DNA from: Hydrogenophaga intermedia
GTDB taxonomy: Bacteria; Pseudomonadota; Gammaproteobacteria; Burkholderiales; Burkholderiaceae_C
Assembly (NCBI RefSeq): GCF_000723405.1
Contig: NZ_CCAE010000046.1
Coordinates: 1-35,950, forward strand
DNA length: 35,950 bases
Reading direction: 5' to 3'
A model generated the notes under the pieces. The model had not been told where the DNA came from, did not search any database, and saw only the letters and a list, made by a program, of their open reading frames with translations. Position 1 is the stretch's first letter; each line of letters begins with the position of its first letter. Positions 8,246-15,441 of the stretch are shown here, piece by piece. The position numbers and the translations under genes are program-made.

Positions 8246-9599
8246 GCTGCGCCCGCTGATGGCGCCGCGCTCGGTCGCAGTGATCGGCGCCTCCACCGAG
8301 CCGAACAAGGTCGGCGGCATGCCGATCCGGCTGCTGCGACAGCATGGCTACCCGGGCGCGGTCTACCCGGTGCACCGCACGGCGGCGGAGATCCAGGGCC
8401 TGCGCGCCTACCCGTCGCTCGACGCGATCGGCGCACCGGTGGACCTGGCGCTCGTGGCGGTCCCCGTCGCCGCCTGCGACGAAGCCATGGACCAATTGGT
8501 GCGCACGGGCGCGCGTGCGGCGATCGTGTTCAGCTCCGGCTTCGCGGAGACCTCGGACGCCGGCGCGAACCTGCAGCGCAGACTGGGCGATCGGGCGCGC
8601 GAGGCCGGCATCGCCTTGCTGGGCCCCAATTGCCTGGGGGCCATGAACTTTCACGAGCGCCTGTTCGCGACCTTCTCGCCCGTCGTGCTGCGCGACGCGC
8701 CCCGGGGTGGCCCGGTGGCCCTGGTCAGCCAGAGCGGCGCCGTCGGCGGCTACGCCTACACCCTGGCGCGCCGGGCCGGCGTGGGCATCGGCCACTGGAT
8801 CACCACCGGCAACGAAGCCGGTGTGCAGGTGGCCGACGCGATTCACTGGCTGGTGCGCGAACCCGGCTGCGGGTCCATCCTGGTGTACCTGGAAGGGGCG
8901 CGCGACCTGGACCGCCTGCAGCAGGCCCTGCTCGCCGCGCGCGCGGCGGCCAAGCCCGTGACGGTGGTCAAGGTGGGGCACACGCCCGCGGGTTCGCGCG
9001 CCGCCCGTTGGCACACCGGCAGCGACACGGGCGACGCCCTGGTCTACCGGCGACTGTTCGAGGCCTGCGGCGTTCGCCAGGTGTCGACCATCGGCGAGCT
9101 GATCGGTAACGCCGCCCCGCCCGCGGCCGCCCCCACTGCCGAGAAGGGCACACCCATCGCGCTGTTCAGCGTGTCAGGTGGGGTGGGCATCATGATGGCC
9201 GACCGCGCCGAGGAACTGGGCCTCGAGCTGCCGCCGCTGCCCGAGCCCGCGGCGCAGCGCCTGCGGCAGGCCATCCCCTTCGCCTCCACCCGCAACCCGA
9301 TCGACGTGACGGGACAGGTGTTCTCTCAGCCGGCCGTGCTGGTGCAGGCGCTGCACGACGCGGCCCACTGTGGCCGCTACCGCGCCCTCGCCGTGTTCCT
9401 GGCGGCGGCCGCGCAGGCGCCCGGCGTGTGGCCGCTGCTTCAGGCGTGCATCACGCGTGTGCGCGCCGACCCGGCGGCGGCCCGGCTGGTGCTGAGCGGC
9501 ATCCTCAGCGCGGAACAGCAGGCCTGGCTGCAGGCGCAGGGCTGCCAGGTGTTCGCCGAACCGGCGCGGGCCGTGGAGGCGGCGGCGGCGGCGGCCTGA
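8226..9599 (+). CDS. NDP-forming acyl-CoA synthetase, CoA-binding (alpha) part only
   Basis: 457 residues matching the alpha half of NDP-forming acyl-CoA synthetases. The order is a CoA-binding Rossmann domain (SVAVIGAST near 16-24, GPNCLGAMN near 133-141), then succinyl-CoA-ligase-like domains with ALVSQSGAVGG (165-175). WHTGSDTG holds His263 at the place of the phosphohistidine. The ATP-grasp part found in full-length enzymes is missing and no separate beta subunit lies in the window. The start is taken as TTG at 8226 with GGAG at 8217-8220; an ATG at 8259 is the alternative. Last gene of the operon. Either it pairs with a distant beta subunit or it uses the CoA site differently. Confidence 0.85.
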   Translation: MNASWPELRPLMAPRSVAVIGASTEPNKVGGMPIRLLRQHGYPGAVYPVHRTAAEIQGLRAYPSLDAIGAPVDLALVAVPVAACDEAMDQLVRTGARAAIVFSSGFAETSDAGANLQRRLGDRAREAGIALLGPNCLGAMNFHERLFATFSPVVLRDAPRGGPVALVSQSGAVGGYAYTLARRAGVGIGHWITTGNEAGVQVADAIHWLVREPGCGSILVYLEGARDLDRLQQALLAARAAAKPVTVVKVGHTPAGSRAARWHTGSDTGDALVYRRLFEACGVRQVSTIGELIGNAAPPAAAPTAEKGTPIALFSVSGGVGIMMADRAEELGLELPPLPEPAAQRLRQAIPFASTRNPIDVTGQVFSQPAVLVQALHDAAHCGRYRALAVFLAAAAQAPGVWPLLQACITRVRADPAAARLVLSGILSAEQQAWLQAQGCQVFAEPARAVEAAAAAA

Positions 9600-9605
9600 C
9601 ACGCT

Positions 9606-9638
9606 GACCCCCACGCTCCGCCCCAAGGCGGATCCCCC
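9606..9638. repeat. Extragenic GC-rich hairpin element, short copy
   Basis: The first 17 bases (9606-9622) are identical to 20529-20545. They run into a hairpin of CCGCC, loop CCAA, GGCGG at 9618-9631, then GGATC-rich sequence. The related copy after the XRE gene has the same stem with loop TTGG, the reverse complement, so the two hairpins lie in opposite orientation. It follows the stop of the acyl-CoA synthetase gene directly and may act as a weak terminator. Similar GC-rich elements recur between genes in Comamonadaceae genomes. Confidence 0.6.
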
Positions 9639-9749
9639 GTCGGCACCAATCACAGACAATACGCGGTTGGCCCGTCGCTCCCCCCGTTCCCCTTGACCGC
9701 TTCGCGCACCGCCCCTTCCCCTTCCGCCCCGTCGGACGCCTCGCACCGC

Positions 9750-10919
9750 ATGACCCCCGACGAACGCCGCTCGAGCGCGGCGCTCGCGGCCATCTACGCC
9801 CTGCGCATGCTCGGGCTGTTCATCGTGTTGCCCGTGTTTGCGCTCGAAGCGCGGCGCTACCCGGGCGGTGAGGACCCGGCCCTCATCGGCCTGGCGATGG
9901 GCGCCTACGGGCTCACCCAGGCCTTCCTGCAGATGCCGCTGGGCATGGCCTCCGACCGCTTCGGCCGCAAGCCGGTGATCCTGCTCGGACTGGCGGTGTT
10001 CGCCATCGGCAGCGCGGTCGCGGCCTGGGCGCCCTCGGTGCAGTGGCTGCTGGCCGGGCGCGCGCTGCAGGGCGCGGGCGCCATCTCGGCGGCCGTCACC
10101 GCGCTGCTCGCCGACCTCACGCGCGACGCGGTGCGCACCAAGGCCATGGCCCTGGTGGGCATCAGCATCGCGCTCATGTTCGCGCTCTCCCTCGTGGTCG
10201 CGCCCGCGCTGGTGCCGCACGTGGGCCTGCCGGGCCTGTTCCTCATCACGCTGGCCCTGAGCCTGGCGGCAATGGTGGTCGTCGCCTGGGGCGTGCCAGC
10301 GGAGCCGCGGCAGCACGCGCGCGCGACCCGAGCCAGCCTGCGGGAAGTCCTGCGCCAGCGCGACCTGCTGCGTGTGAACGTGGGCGTGTTCGCGTTGCAC
10401 GCGGCGCAGATCATGACCTGGCTGTCCGTGCCCGCCCTTCTGGTTCAGGCGGGGCTGGATCCCTTCCAGCATTGGCACGCGTACCTGCCGGCCCTGGCGG
10501 TCTCGCTGCTGATCGTCGGCGGCGGCCTGTTCCGGCTGGAGCGGCGGGGGCATTTCCGCGCCGTCTACCTCGGCACCATCGCCTTGCTCGCCCTGGTGCA
10601 ACTGGGCTTCCTCACGCAGCTCGATCAACCCAGTCTGCCCGTGTTGAGCGCGTTGCTGTGCCTCTACTTCGTCGGCTTCAATACGCAGGAAGCCAGCCAG
10701 CCCAGCCTGGCCTCTCGCCTGGCCGCGCCGCACCAGCGCGGCACCGCCCTGGGCGTGTTCAACACCCTCATGTCGCTGGGCATCTTCGTCGGCGGCGCCC
10801 TGGGCGGCCTCGTCGCCCGCAGCTGGGGCGCGCCAGGCATCTTCGGCGCGAGCGCCGCTCTGCTGACGATCTGGCTGCTGCTGGCCTGGGGCATGCGCCC
10901 TGACACGAGCGCGCGCTGA
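9750..10919 (+). CDS. MFS transporter, YajR-like
   Basis: 389-residue inner-membrane major facilitator with about 12 hydrophobic segments. Motif A appears as GMASDRFGRKPV after the second helix, and GRALQGAGAISAAV is the antiporter-type motif. MTPDERRSSAALAAIYALRMLG matches the N-terminus of E. coli YajR, so the ATG at 9750 is preferred over an upstream TTG at 9693. Unlike YajR, it lacks a C-terminal ferredoxin-like domain. Likely a proton-driven exporter of unknown drug or metabolite. It ends exactly where the converging ClC gene ends, the two stops forming TGATCA. YajR-like genes often neighbour ssb in Burkholderiales; here a ClC gene lies between. Confidence 0.88.
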   Translation: MTPDERRSSAALAAIYALRMLGLFIVLPVFALEARRYPGGEDPALIGLAMGAYGLTQAFLQMPLGMASDRFGRKPVILLGLAVFAIGSAVAAWAPSVQWLLAGRALQGAGAISAAVTALLADLTRDAVRTKAMALVGISIALMFALSLVVAPALVPHVGLPGLFLITLALSLAAMVVVAWGVPAEPRQHARATRASLREVLRQRDLLRVNVGVFALHAAQIMTWLSVPALLVQAGLDPFQHWHAYLPALAVSLLIVGGGLFRLERRGHFRAVYLGTIALLALVQLGFLTQLDQPSLPVLSALLCLYFVGFNTQEASQPSLASRLAAPHQRGTALGVFNTLMSLGIFVGGALGGLVARSWGAPGIFGASAALLTIWLLLAWGMRPDTSAR

Positions 10920-12410
10920 TCAGCGCGGCGGTGGCGGGCCTTCGGGACCGACGGGGGGTGGCGTGTCCAGCCCTTCGCTCGGCCCTTCACCGGGTTTCCC
11001 ATGGGGCGCCGGGCCCGGTTCGGCGAGGGGCTCCGCGCCCGGTTCGGTGACGGGCTCCGCGTGCGGAACCGTGTCTGCTCCGCCTCGCCGCTGCAGCCGG
11101 CGCGTCATCATGCCCGCCAGCGCGGAGTAGAGCGGTCGGCTGATCAACCGCGCGATGAGGCTGGAGAGCATCGCCGCCGCCATCAGGCTCAGCACCATGG
11201 AACGGCCGTTGATCATCTCCATCACGATGATGAACGAGGTGAGCGGCGCCTGCGTGGTGGCGGCGAGGAAGCCGGCCATGCCCAGCGCGATGAGGCTGGG
11301 CGCCAGCAGGCGGGCGTCGTCGCCCCCCAGCAGCATGGCCACGTCGTGACCGATGCCGCCGCCGATCGACAGCGAGGGCGCGAAGATGCCACCCGGCACC
11401 CCGCTCCAGGAGGTGAGCCAGGTGGCCACCAGCTTCAGCAGCACGTACACCGGCGACATGTCGGCCTCGCCCGCGAGCATGTGGCGCACCTGCTCGGCAC
11501 CGGCGCCGAAGGTGGCGCCGCCGGTGACCAGGCCGATGATCGCCACGCCCAGGCCCGCCGCGGCGGCAAAGCGCACAGGGAAACGTCGGCGAAAGGCGCT
11601 GAAGCGGTCGGGCAGTCCCTGCAGCGAGGCCGCCAGCAGGCGGCTGAACAGCCCGCCCAGCACCCCGCACACCAGTGCCACCAGCAGGCCCGGCCAGAAA
11701 GCGTGCCAGCTCAGGCGCGGCACCTCGATCGAGCCGAAGTAAGTGAGGTTGCCGAACACCGAAATGGCCACCAGGCCCGCCACGACGATGGCCGCGATGA
11801 TGAGGCCGTTGTTGCGCGACTCCATCTTCTTAGACAGCTCTTCAATGGCGAACACGACACCGGCCAGGGGCGCGTTGAACGCGGCGGCAATGCCTGCGGC
11901 GCCACCGGCCACGAGCAAGGCGTGCTCGCTCATGGCCGATCCGGGCCGCAGCCAGCGGCGGGCGTCGTGCATCACGCCCGCGGCCACCTGCACCGAAGGC
12001 CCTTCGCGCCCGGCCGACAGCCCGGCCAGCAGCGCACCGGCCCCCAGCACGATCTTGGCGAACGTGAGCCGCATCGACACCAGGCCGGCGCGCATGCCGG
12101 GCGTGATGCCGTGGTCCAGCGCGGCCATCACCTGCGGAATGCCGGAGCCCGCCGCACCCGGCGCAAAGCGGCGCGTGCACCAGACGATCAGCGCCGTCAG
12201 GCAGGGCGTCCAGACCAGCACCGCCCAGGGCGCCTGCCCGTGCAGGTGCTTGAACAGTTCGAACGCTGCCTCGCTCAGCCAGGTGAAGGTCACCACGAAC
12301 AGGCCCGCGGCGACGGCATAGGCCAGCACCACGGTGCGATCGACCCAGGCCCTCACGTCCGAAAACTCGTCCTGCAGGTTCTGGAAGAAGTCGGGCTCGC
12401 GCTGTCTCAT
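10920..12410 (-). CDS. ClC-type chloride/proton antiporter
   Basis: 496-residue ClC protein. All three selectivity motifs are present: GSGIP at 88-92, GREGP at 134-138 with gating Glu136, and GGIFAP later. NAPLAGVVFAIEE at 179-191 supplies the internal proton glutamate of bacterial exchangers, so an H+/Cl- antiporter is more likely than a channel. The last 50 or so residues form a Pro/Glu/Gly-rich tail, encoded partly by a 24-bp tandem duplication at 11014-11061. No cytoplasmic CBS domains are present. Divergent from ssb with a 124-bp spacer; no good Shine-Dalgarno is seen before the ATG. Confidence 0.93.
   Translation of the reverse strand: MRQREPDFFQNLQDEFSDVRAWVDRTVVLAYAVAAGLFVVTFTWLSEAAFELFKHLHGQAPWAVLVWTPCLTALIVWCTRRFAPGAAGSGIPQVMAALDHGITPGMRAGLVSMRLTFAKIVLGAGALLAGLSAGREGPSVQVAAGVMHDARRWLRPGSAMSEHALLVAGGAAGIAAAFNAPLAGVVFAIEELSKKMESRNNGLIIAAIVVAGLVAISVFGNLTYFGSIEVPRLSWHAFWPGLLVALVCGVLGGLFSRLLAASLQGLPDRFSAFRRRFPVRFAAAAGLGVAIIGLVTGGATFGAGAEQVRHMLAGEADMSPVYVLLKLVATWLTSWSGVPGGIFAPSLSIGGGIGHDVAMLLGGDDARLLAPSLIALGMAGFLAATTQAPLTSFIIVMEMINGRSMVLSLMAAAMLSSLIARLISRPLYSALAGMMTRRLQRRGGADTVPHAEPVTEPGAEPLAEPGPAPHGKPGEGPSEGLDTPPPVGPEGPPPPR
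11014..11061. repeat. 24-bp tandem repeat in ClC C-terminal tail
   Basis: Two adjacent 24-base units, 11014-11037 and 11038-11061, match at 22 of 24 positions. Read on the minus strand they encode the repeated Glu-Pro-Gly-Ala-Glu-Pro type residues of the ClC tail. The length keeps the reading frame, so unit loss or gain would only change tail length. Confidence 0.75.
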
Positions 12411-12534
12411 GGAGGCGTGATTATTCCCCCTGCCCCAATTCGCACCGGCTTACCCGGATGCATGGGGCACAATCTGACGGATCACGTTCTGCCGCGTGCC
12501 ACGCGCGGCGCTCAACGACCCGCAAGGAATTTCC

Positions 12535-13041
12535 ATGGCATCCGTCAACAAAGTCATCCTCGTCGGCAACTGTGGCCGCGACCCCGAAATCCGCTACCTT
12601 CCCTCGGGCCAGGCCGTGGCCAACGTGAGCGTGGCCACCTCGAGCCGCCGCAAGGACCGCAACTCGGGCGAGATGATCGAAGAGACGCAATGGCACCGCG
12701 TGACCTTCTACGACCGCCTCGCCGAGATCGCCGGTGAGTACGTCAAGAAGGGCAGGCCGATCTACGTCGAAGGGCGCCTGAAGTACGGCAAGTACACCGA
12801 CCAGGCGGGCGTTGAACGCAACACGGTGGACATCATCGCCACCGAAATGCAGTTGCTCGGCGGTCGCGAGGGCATGGGCGGTGGTGACGACGGCGGCGCC
12901 CCGCCGCGCAGCGCGGCGGCGCCCCGGTCGGGCGCGGGTACCGGCGCCCGACCGGCACCGGCTCCGAGGGCCGCACCGGCCCCTGCGCCGGCGCGCCAGC
13001 CCACCGGCTTCGACGACATGGACGACGACATCCCTTTCTGA
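12535..13041 (+). CDS. ssb: Single-stranded DNA-binding protein
   Basis: 168-residue SSB. The OB-fold occupies about residues 1-110, starting [20 protein letters not shown], with [20 protein letters not shown] and the [15 protein letters not shown] strand. A Gly/Pro/Ala-rich linker follows. The acidic tip DDMDDDIPF ends the protein and is the docking site for replication and repair partners. AAGGAA at 12524-12529 supports the ATG at 12535 over an in-frame upstream ATG at 12496. No clear LexA box was found in the upstream spacer. A strong terminator follows at 13065. Confidence 0.97.
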   Translation: MASVNKVILVGNCGRDPEIRYLPSGQAVANVSVATSSRRKDRNSGEMIEETQWHRVTFYDRLAEIAGEYVKKGRPIYVEGRLKYGKYTDQAGVERNTVDIIATEMQLLGGREGMGGGDDGGAPPRSAAAPRSGAGTGARPAPAPRAAPAPAPARQPTGFDDMDDDIPF

Positions 13042-13064
13042 AAGCACGCAAACCGCGTAACCTG

Positions 13065-13089
13065 ACCCACCCGCGCGGTGGGTTTTTTT
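13065..13089 (+). terminator. Rho-independent terminator of ssb
   Basis: ACCCACC (13065-13071) pairs with GGTGGGT (13077-13083) around a 5-base loop and is followed by seven T (13083-13089). It lies 23 bases after the ssb stop. Confidence 0.85.
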
Positions 13090-13205
13090 GCGTCACCGAT
13101 GGCTGCCCACCGGGAAAAAGCAATGCAAAGGGACTAGTTCCGTGGGAATCTGTTGATCCATTGATTATTCTCGACAGGTTTCAACGTCACTCACACGAGG
13201 TGCTC

Positions 13206-13865
13206 ATGGTCCGGGTTGTCGTCGCAGAAGACCACGCGCTGGTTCGTCAAGGCATCGGCATGCTGCTGCAGTCGGCCGGCGATTTCGAGTTGGTGGCCGA
13301 AACGGCCAAAGGCAGCGACGTCGAACTGCTGGTGCAGTTCCACAAGCCCGACCTGCTGCTGCTTGACCTGGCCCTGTCGGACAGTTCGGGCATCGAGGTA
13401 GCGCGGCGCGTGCGGCGCGTCGCACCCAACGTCCGCATCCTGGTCGTCACGGGGAACGTCTATCCGGGCTCGGTGGCCAACGCCTTCGGTGCCGGGGTCA
13501 ACGGCTTTGTGCTCAAGCACGAACAGGGCGCCGAGTTGCTCGACGCCATCCGCACGGTCATGGACGGGCGGCGCTACATCAGTCCGCAGGTGGCCAAGGG
13601 CCTCGACAGCTCCGCGAACAAGCGGCCCAACGCGCAAGGCCTGCCGCAGACGCTGACGCAGCGCGAGCAGCAGATCGTGCGCATGATCGCGCGCGGCGGC
13701 ACCAACCAGGAAATCGCCGACGCCCTGCACATCAGCGTGCTCACGGCGCGCAAGCACCGGCAGAACGTGATGCTCAAGCTGGGTCTGCACAACGGTGCGG
13801 AAATCGCGGCCTACGCGATGCAGGCGGGGCTCATGGAAGCACCCGACGTCGGCTCGAATCTCTGA
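13206..13865 (+). CDS. NarL/FixJ-type response regulator
   Basis: 219 residues: a receiver domain (1-120) and a LuxR-type helix-turn-helix (about 150-210). The phosphoacceptor is Asp54 in LLLLDLAL, acidic residues near the start (AEDH) bind magnesium, and the conserved Lys lies in GFVLKHEQG. LTQREQQIVRMIARGGTNQEIA and TARKHRQNVMLKLG form the DNA-binding helices. GAGG at 13197-13200 supports the ATG at 13206; an upstream TTG at 13161 is less likely. The nearest kinase is the hybrid histidine kinase at 15442, about 1.6 kb away, and pairing is plausible but not shown. A short palindrome with core ACTAGT at 13130-13141 lies upstream. Confidence 0.92.
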   Translation: MVRVVVAEDHALVRQGIGMLLQSAGDFELVAETAKGSDVELLVQFHKPDLLLLDLALSDSSGIEVARRVRRVAPNVRILVVTGNVYPGSVANAFGAGVNGFVLKHEQGAELLDAIRTVMDGRRYISPQVAKGLDSSANKRPNAQGLPQTLTQREQQIVRMIARGGTNQEIADALHISVLTARKHRQNVMLKLGLHNGAEIAAYAMQAGLMEAPDVGSNL

Positions 13866-13892
13866 GAGCCAGCGCCTCGTTTCTCCAAGAGA

Positions 13893-13917
13893 AACAGGGC
13901 CCACGCGGGGCCCTGTT
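13893..13917 (+). terminator. Hairpin after response regulator gene
   Basis: AACAGGGCCC and GGGCCCTGTT form 10-bp perfect arms with a 5-base loop, 27 bases after the stop. Only a short T-rich stretch follows, so termination may be partial. A second hairpin, GTTTCTC / GAGAAAC at 13879-13895, shares three bases with it, so the two cannot both form fully. Confidence 0.6.
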
Positions 13918-13953
13918 CTACGTGTGGAAAACCAAAATAGTGCTCGCGCATTA

Positions 13954-13982
13954 TTGAGACTGCGGCGTGACGTCCGGATACT
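13954..13982 (+). promoter_or_regulatory. Sigma70-like promoter for the 139-residue protein
   Basis: TTGAGA (13954-13959), a 17-base spacer and GATACT (13977-13982) lie downstream of the response regulator hairpin. They would start transcription near 13989, about 70 bases before the ATG at 14058. The surroundings are AT-richer than the coding sequence. This suggests the small gene is transcribed on its own rather than with the regulator. Confidence 0.5.
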
Positions 13983-14057
13983 GAAGTCCATGTTGAACAG
14001 GCGTGCAGCCACCATCCGGCGATTGCACGAACGGTCACTCACCAACGAGGTGGAACC

Positions 14058-14477
14058 ATGAGACAAGTACTGGCCAGCGGCGTGATGCAGCGACTCGGTA
14101 TCCGGAGCACGACCCGCATGAGCGACGAACAGATGGACTCGGACATCGACTCCGAAATCATGCCCACCACCATCGCCGCCGACTACGAGACGCTCATCAA
14201 CGAGTGCTTCCACGTGCTGGGCCTCACCCCGGACATCGTGCGTATCAGCGTTCGGCCCGTGGGTTTCAGCCCAGCCGGCGTCGAGATCTACGCGGCCTTC
14301 ATCAAGGTGCTGCGCTGGGAACCGAACGTGATCCAGATGCTGAACCGCCTGCCGTACTTCGAGAAGAAGATCGACAAGCGCATCCGGCTCAGCAACCTCT
14401 TGCGCTACAGCGGCTTCGCGGGCCTGTGGTTCCGCACCCCCGCCACCGTCGAAGGATTTGCCACCGCGGTGCATTGA
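14058..14477 (+). CDS. Hypothetical protein, 139 residues
   Basis: Not recognised. GAGG at 14047-14050 supports the ATG, and codon use matches the neighbours, so it is very likely a real gene. No signal peptide or membrane segment is apparent. The N-terminal 40 residues are acidic and Met-rich (SDEQMDSDIDSE). The rest looks like a compact alpha/beta domain, with FHVLGLTPDIVRISVRP, VEIYAAFIKVLRWEP and a basic helix IDKRIRLSNLLRY near the end. It has its own promoter-like signal and a strong terminator. It lies between a response regulator and a hybrid kinase, which hints at a role in that signalling pathway but does not prove one. Confidence 0.75.
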   Translation: MRQVLASGVMQRLGIRSTTRMSDEQMDSDIDSEIMPTTIAADYETLINECFHVLGLTPDIVRISVRPVGFSPAGVEIYAAFIKVLRWEPNVIQMLNRLPYFEKKIDKRIRLSNLLRYSGFAGLWFRTPATVEGFATAVH

Positions 14478-14500
14478 GCCGCCGCGCGGCCCGTGCATCG

Positions 14501-14535
14501 AGCCGTTCACGTCCGCGGGCGTGAACGGCTTTTTT
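14501..14535 (+). terminator. Strong Rho-independent terminator
   Basis: AGCCGTTCACG (14501-14511) and CGTGAACGGCT (14520-14530) form a perfect 11-bp stem with an 8-base loop, followed by six T (14530-14535). It sits 24 bases after the 139-residue gene and stops transcription before the converging gene at 14562. Confidence 0.92.
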
Positions 14536-14561
14536 CATGCCACGGCACGGCACCACCACCG

Positions 14562-15338
14562 TCATTCACACGAGGCCTGGTGCAGGATGTCTCCACTGAG
14601 CACGCGCAGGGCGCCATGCACGGCGCCACGCCGCGCTTCGGCCACGAGCAGGGCGTCCACACCCGCCAGTTCGGCCAGCCAGGCATTGGCCACCGACAGC
14701 AGGCTGCTTTGGCCGGTGCGCAGGTCCGACTCGGCTTTCAGCCGGGCCGAGCGTGCGGTCAACGCCAGGTCAATGGCGTCTTCACAGCGCCGATGCGCCG
14801 CCGCGTATCGCCCGAGCGCTTCGTCAAAATCCCCGGCCTGCGCTGGAGAACCGCTTCGCACGTATGCCTGCATGAGCGCTTGCCGTTCGCCCGGGTTCAA
14901 GGCGGGCGCCTGCGTGATGTCATGCGACAGCTGAGTGGGCAACAGGTGGGTCGCGCGCGTGAAGGCCTGGCCAGCATCGCGCCACTCGACCATGGCCTGG
15001 GCGGCGCGTTCCCGCGTCTCGCCCTGGTGCGGCAGCAAGGCCTCACGCTCCGACAGGTACTGGCAACGCGCCTGTTCCCGTCCGCCGGCCAGTTGCATGA
15101 GCCGCTCGATCCCCTGCTGGACGTCAAGCGCGAGGGTCAGGCGCTGACGAGCGGCTACCAGGCACGCACAGGCTTCGGCCGCCACCACCAGCCGCCGTCG
15201 CGCCCCGGTCGGGTCCGGTGTCAGGCGAGCCACGTGTGCCAGAACGGCGTCGATGCGCAAGCCCCCCTGCGCGGCCATCACCCGTGGTGCGGTCTTCGCT
15301 GGCGAGGCGATACGCTGGGCCGTAGGGGCTGCGTGCAT
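14562..15338 (-). CDS. Alpha-helical protein, possible short TolC-like relative
   Basis: 258 residues from an ATG at 15338, placed seven bases after a near-perfect AAGGAGG. It is almost all helical and rich in Ala, Arg and Leu. The last 50 residues, from DLRTGQSSLLSVANAWLAEL to ALRVLSGDIL, resemble the closing helix of TolC-family outer-membrane efflux proteins. Such proteins are usually over 400 residues with a signal peptide; neither the length nor a signal peptide is seen here. It may be a degenerate or repurposed half of one, or an unrelated coiled-coil protein. It diverges from the hybrid kinase and could be co-regulated with it. Confidence 0.6.
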   Translation of the reverse strand: MHAAPTAQRIASPAKTAPRVMAAQGGLRIDAVLAHVARLTPDPTGARRRLVVAAEACACLVAARQRLTLALDVQQGIERLMQLAGGREQARCQYLSEREALLPHQGETRERAAQAMVEWRDAGQAFTRATHLLPTQLSHDITQAPALNPGERQALMQAYVRSGSPAQAGDFDEALGRYAAAHRRCEDAIDLALTARSARLKAESDLRTGQSSLLSVANAWLAELAGVDALLVAEARRGAVHGALRVLSGDILHQASCE

Positions 15339-15371
15339 GGGCCATCCTCCTTGAACATGACCCGCAGAGTC

Positions 15372-15400
15372 TTGGCTCCCCAATCGCCCGATTCAATAAT
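15372..15400 (+). promoter_or_regulatory. Sigma70-like promoter of the hybrid kinase gene
   Basis: TTGGCT (15372-15377), a 17-base spacer and AATAAT (15395-15400) lie in the spacer between the two divergent genes. Start of transcription near 15407 would leave a leader of about 35 bases to the ATG at 15442. Confidence 0.5.
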
Positions 15401-15441
15401 GCGCCGGAGCTATATTGCTCGGCCCCAACACATCTCCTCGC

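Noticed and set aside
10471..10490. Sigma54-like TGGCACG sequence
   Set aside because: The TTGCW half is missing and the site is inside the MFS coding sequence.
12411..12534. LexA box upstream of ssb
   Set aside because: No CTGT-N8-ACAG-like sequence is present in the spacer.
11001..12737. 578-codon frame antisense to the ClC gene
   Set aside because: His/Arg/Gly-rich shadow of a recognisable membrane protein gene that also runs into ssb; no family features.
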